Source of the DNA: Ischnura elegans
Lineage: Eukaryota; Arthropoda; Insecta; Odonata; Coenagrionidae
Assembly (NCBI RefSeq): GCF_921293095.1
Contig: NC_060248.1
Location: 13,162,744 to 13,226,743, forward strand
Direction: 5' to 3'
DNA: 64,000 bases
In this document: one piece after another, positions 60,105 through 64,000 of the stretch
Layout of the letters: every line of letters begins with the position of its first letter
How positions within the stretch are numbered: position 1 is the first letter of the stretch
Translations under genes and position numbers: made by a program
The notes under the pieces: model-generated
Database searches by the model: none
The model's input: only the letters and a program-made list of their open reading frames with translations
Told to the model about the DNA's origin: nothing

Positions 60105-61240
60105 CTCACCCGGGTGCCGCTGACTGACACACTCAGGCTCCTGAAGGAAAAATTTGATGGAGCAGCAGTGAAACTGTTTCACCACCTATTTCAAATACGA
60201 CGGAGTTTTACAAACATACTGATGGGGTGGCAATGGGATCTCCACTCTCTCCTGTGATTGCCTATTTCTTCATGGAAGATTTCAAAGAAAAGGCTCTCTT
60301 ATCTGCTCCTCTAAGACCTAAGTGTTTCTTCTGTTACGTAGACAACACTTTCATCGTATGGCCCCATGGACCCAATGCTTTGAAGCCCTTCCTAGATAAC
60401 ATGAATGGTCAACATCCGAACATCGAATTCACCCTGGAGACGGAGAAAAACCAAAGGATTCCCTTCCTTGACATCCTCATCCACCGCAAGGAACATGGTA
60501 CGGTGGGCCACAGCATTTACAGGAAGCCGAAGCCCTAAAAAGGGCCTTTAAACACAAGACATGATGACTGGGGAAGAACACCAGCAGCCGATTGCCAGGG
60601 CTGGCATGCCCTACCTATCCACCGTTTCAGGAAAAATCGCCAGAATCCTCAAGAGGCATGGAATTGAAGCCTATTTTCGCCCACCGCCTAAACTAAGAGG
60701 ACAACTCATGATGGCAAAGGACCCTTGTGGACTTCAGACTCTGGTTATCGACCAGACACCATGGACATGCAGCCTGGTATACTAGGGAGAGAGAGGCAGA
60801 CAAGGAGGAGGAGGAAACAAAATTAAAAGAACACCATAGACATTTCAGACTTGGGCAGCCTGAAAGATCGGCTGTGGCCGACCATGCCATCTGTTGGGAG
60901 AAGACCAAGGTCCTTTGTCGGATAGACAAATTTTGGGCAAGACTGGCAAGGGAGGCCATTGAAATTTGTCTCAACACCACCATGAAACGTGACACTGGCT
61001 ACACACTGAGCGCCTCATGGAAACTGGTGCTGAGGAGCATTCGTGAGGAAGGAGGAAAAATGCGGAAATTTCTCGACCAATCACATAACTCCTTCCCCGG
61101 TTGATACCGCCGTCATCTGTGTATAAGGAGGACGATTTTCAAGATTCGACATGCCCTGATGACGATGGACAACTTGTTCATCGAAATGTAGGCCGAGATG
61201 GAGTTGGAGAACCTGACCCAGTGGAAATCCTGAGTAACCT
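60105..61240 (+). mobile_element. Penelope-like element, 5'-truncated, RT and GIY-YIG remnants
   Basis: RT fragment GVAMGSPLSPVIAYFFMEDF with PLRPKCFFCYVDNTFIVW: the catalytic YVDD reads YVDN (60335-60346). Then RIPFLDILIHRKEHGTVGHS and STVSGKIARILKRHGIEA, and a GIY-YIG endonuclease region with HHRHFRLGQPERSAVADHAI and FWARLAREAIEI (60800-60960). The GIY-YIG start itself is garbled. These motifs in this order are characteristic of Penelope-like elements. Frames are broken. Confidence 0.82.
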
Positions 61241-62070
61241 TCCACAATTCTATATGCTGGGAAAGCCAGCGATCATTCTTCGTAAACCATTAGTAAAAGT
61301 TAAATCTACTACCTCACATTTGTTTGATGTATGTTCAGGAGTTACTCAGGGTTCTCACCTTGGGCCAGTTCTATTTTTGATTTTTATAAATGACATTAGC
61401 TCTGCCATCTCTCCTATCCCATATTTAATACATGCCTATGACATTAAAATATTTACTGTAGTGAAGAACCCACAGGAATGTCACAAACTTAATGAATATT
61501 TGTTGAAAATTAGTGATTGGTGTGGTTAAAATTTCATGACCATAAATATAAAATAAATGTAGTGCAATCTCCTTCCATCATAAAAAATTTCCCATTATAT
61601 TAATCCATCAATGGTGAATTTATTCCTAGAGCAGATGTAATTAAAGACTTCGCGCTTCTTATTGATGAATGCTTAACTTTTAGTTACAATATCTCATATC
61701 TTGTTAGCAACTCTTTATGCATGTTAGGCTTTATTACTAGGATTACTAATGCATTTAAAGACATTAATATGTTAAGATACTTATACATATGTATCATTAG
61801 TCCGTCCCATTTTAGAGTATGATTCCATTGTTTGGAATCCACATTATAAAATTTATTTTAATAGCTTAGAAAATGTTCAAAAGAAATTTTTCAGAATTGT
61901 AAATTACTATGCTGTATTATAAACACATGGTATCCCAAATGCAGAAACAATGCAGATACTGAATTTTAATCCACTTCGTGTTCAACAAAATCTTGCTGAA
62001 TTGTTTTCCTGTATAATCTATGCAATGACTTTATTAACTGTCCATCCCTACTTCAATTGATCCCATTTAA

Positions 62071-62846
62071 CCCTTTCGTGCCGTTGAGGGAAATTCTTCC
62101 TCAATACGAGTCTCTTGAAAGTTTTCTTTACTCCCCTGTACGAAGCTTTTTCGTGTCGACTGAAGGCAGTGGTTCCCTCCCAAACCATTTTTGGACCCAA
62201 CTCAGTGGGGCGCCGATCCCTTTCCTCGGCCTCCGTCCCAGACCCTAGAAGGATTAAAAGCCCTTTCCTAGCACGAGTCCGCGGTCAACTGGCTAAAATA
62301 TTAATGCAAAATATATGCAAATATTTGTTGTTCACATATATTTTTTTACATTCGAAATGAATTTTGTGTTTTTTTACTGAGCGTGCAGAAATTTTAAACG
62401 AAGTTTTGACGTAGAACTAGACTGATTTAGTATATTTACTAGTTGTTCTATAACTCCATTGATATTTACGTTAGAATTTTGTTTCAAATTTCCATGTGGT
62501 CAGCAAAAAAAGGAGAATTCATTTAAAGCATTGGATTTCAAAAGTAAGCAACAAATATTTTTTTGGAAAACACACTGCAAATAGCAGTAGTTGACCGCAT
62601 GGAGAGGATAGGAAAGGGTCGACCTGAGTGGCCGAAGAAGTGACTGGGCTAGTGCTAAGGCGGATCACGACGGGCGACCACATCCTTGGGTCTATTGTGT
62701 CCGCCACGGTCACTTTTTTCGACCTGTGCCGCACAGGCACGGCATTCGTTGGTTAGGGTAGGAAAATTCACGCCGCACAGGTGTGGAATTCGTTGTTTAT
62801 GGAAGAAAATCCTCGCCGCACAAGTGAGGCATTCGACGTGAAAGGG
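62071..62846. mobile_element. piggyBac-type MITE, 776 bp (family 4)
   Basis: Flanked by TTAA (62067-62070 and 62847-62850) with ends CCCTTTCGTGCC and CCCTTTCACGTC. Non-coding. The right end has three tandem units of about 43-44 bp starting GCCGCACAGG at 62728, 62772 and 62815. Its insertion interrupts the LINE reading frame exactly at TTAA. Confidence 0.82.
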
Positions 62847-63230
62847 TTAATGCCACATTTTCCACCACCAGAAGCAAGTAATTATTCTATGTTGAATACT
62901 GTGAGAGAAATTTCACTTTTAATTCACCACTAACTACGATCCCTCAACTATACAATTCCCTTATTGGAAATACTGATATTTTCAGCGATAAACATTCCAT
63001 CTTTAAGAGGAAGTGTATTTTATCATTGTCGAATACTGTCTGACCTCACGTTATTTGTTCAATATCTTTTGTTTTAATATTATTAATATTTTAGTGCTCC
63101 TTTTCTCATGTAATACTTATTATTTTAAGAATATTTTATTAATTATTAAGAGTTATATCGAAAGAAATGTGCATGTTCTGTTCTAAATTGGGTATATGCC
63201 CGTAACAAACATTATTACTATTATATCACA

Positions 63231-64000
63231 AATATTAGTGCTCATAGAGAGAAGCAATGTGGACGCGTATGTTCAAGGCCGAGGGGACATTCATGTGGCA
63301 GCGGAAGGGCAGTGCGACGAGAGGGAGAGCCTGGACAATGCTTAGGTCCAATTGGTCATGGGAGGAGGTGGTAACAGAAATGGGAGAACCTAAGAAAGAG
63401 TGATAAAGAGGAGTGCTGTTGCTGTGAGAGTGAGGGTCACTGGAGAGGCATTTGCAGGTTTAGAGGTTCCAGATATGACATCTGCAAAAAGGTTGGGCAC
63501 CTGAGAGCTAAGTGTCCCAGATATAGAGACAAAGAAGGCTGCTTATCATCAAAGTATCTGTGGAAGCATCAGCGTGACTAGCGATAAGGACCAAGTGAGA
63601 GTCTGGAATTTTTTTTACGGAAGGGATGAAGACTTGCCGATGTACCATATGAGGGAGAGAGACAGAAATGATGAGGGCCATTGGATGGTGAAGTTGATGT
63701 GGAGGGAAGGGACATTTTGATGGAGATCATTGCAAAGTCTGCAATTTTGGCCGTGTCTGATGAGACCTACAGGGCAAAATTTTACGAAACTACAATACTG
63801 AGTACAACTGTAAGACTGCAATCTTACTCAAATGCACTAACAGAGCCTAAGGGTACCATTTCAGTGATGGTGATGATTGGGGAGTGAGTCCACGGTTGAC
63901 GTTATTCGTAGTAGAAAATGGTGGACTGCCATAGCCAGGAAGGGACTGGTTTCTGGTGCTAAAAGTTTGTGAGCCAGTAAACAGATTGAAAATTTATATG
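63231..64000 (+). pseudogene. Ty3/gypsy gag zinc knuckles and protease, runs off window
   Basis: The first zinc knuckle is intact as C-X2-C-X4-H-X4-C (63414-63455, ending GHWRGIC). The second (63474-63515, YDICKKVGHLRAKC) has Tyr in place of the first Cys. A retropepsin-like region follows at 63650-63900 (EGRDILMEI, AVSDETYRAKFYE, EPKGTISVMVM). The usual active-site D-S/T-G triplet after MEI is not present in the readable frame, so this copy is dead. Pol continues beyond 64000. Confidence 0.75.

Larger units (their letters stand above)
59091..63230 (+). mobile_element. LINE inserted in gypsy gag and itself split by three elements
   Basis: Endonuclease part at 59235-59626: LANLRISAINLDSDILFLME, then a GDYNLPNLTWPTD-like block and FLNLSQIN. 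RT part at about 61290-62066: CSGVTQGSHLGPVLFLIFIN, with the catalytic YADD position reading HAYD (61431-61442), then C-terminal motifs in broken frames. The C-terminal end resumes at 62851-63060, and the 3' end is ATT-rich near 63205-63230. Insertions within it: 59627-60081 repeat, about 60105-61240 Penelope-like, 62071-62846 piggyBac-type. The exact 5' boundary is approximate. Confidence 0.7.

Overview
This window looks like nuclear DNA from an invertebrate animal, most likely an arthropod and probably an insect. It is AT-rich. Three conserved single-copy eukaryotic genes are split by GT-AG introns of 0.1-8.3 kb, and the introns and intergenic space are filled with many unrelated transposable elements: piggyBac-type, PIF/Harbinger-like, hAT, Tc1/mariner/pogo-like, LINE, Penelope-like and Ty3/gypsy. 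I cannot name the species. There is no bacterial gene, CRISPR array or operon here.

Layout. (1) 1-4.2 kb: a CpG-rich island (about 1.0-1.85 kb) with a candidate first exon of an unidentified minus-strand gene (1595-1678), a 17-bp-arm hairpin and a 493-bp inverted-repeat element. (2) 4.24-15.84 kb, minus strand: seven exons of a kinesin-5 (KIF11/Klp61F) motor, read right to left. Intron 3 (6.1-14.8 kb) holds a Harbinger-like element and a second TIR element that itself contains a piggyBac copy. (3) 15.84-17.53 kb: the head-to-head gap between kinesin-5 and the next gene, with CCAAT and CHR-like motifs on the kinesin side. (4) 17.53-22.15 kb, plus strand: complete succinyl-CoA ligase alpha subunit (SUCLG1), seven exons, mitochondrial. 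(5) 22.2-28.3 kb: a convergent intergenic region with tRNA-like and repeat sequence. (6) 28.3-57.3 kb, minus strand: the last eight coding exons of PDCD4, including both MA3 domains and the stop. Its 5' exons lie beyond the right edge. Its introns carry at least ten mobile elements. (7) 57.9-64 kb: a nested stack. A decayed Ty3/gypsy gag-protease is interrupted by a LINE, which is itself interrupted by an unclassified repeat, a Penelope-like fragment and a piggyBac-type MITE.

The three genes belong to unrelated processes (spindle motor, TCA cycle, translation repression) and show no functional coupling. The most distinctive signal is in the mobile DNA. Three of four TTAA-flanked elements, and two of three elements with 3-bp target duplications, carry near-perfect subterminal palindromes of a different sequence in each family; the fourth TTAA element has subterminal tandem repeats instead. 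Other points worth checking are a GC-AG intron in PDCD4, a kinesin-5 coding region that cannot be followed past the motor/neck, and clean target-site duplications that allow the insertion order to be read.
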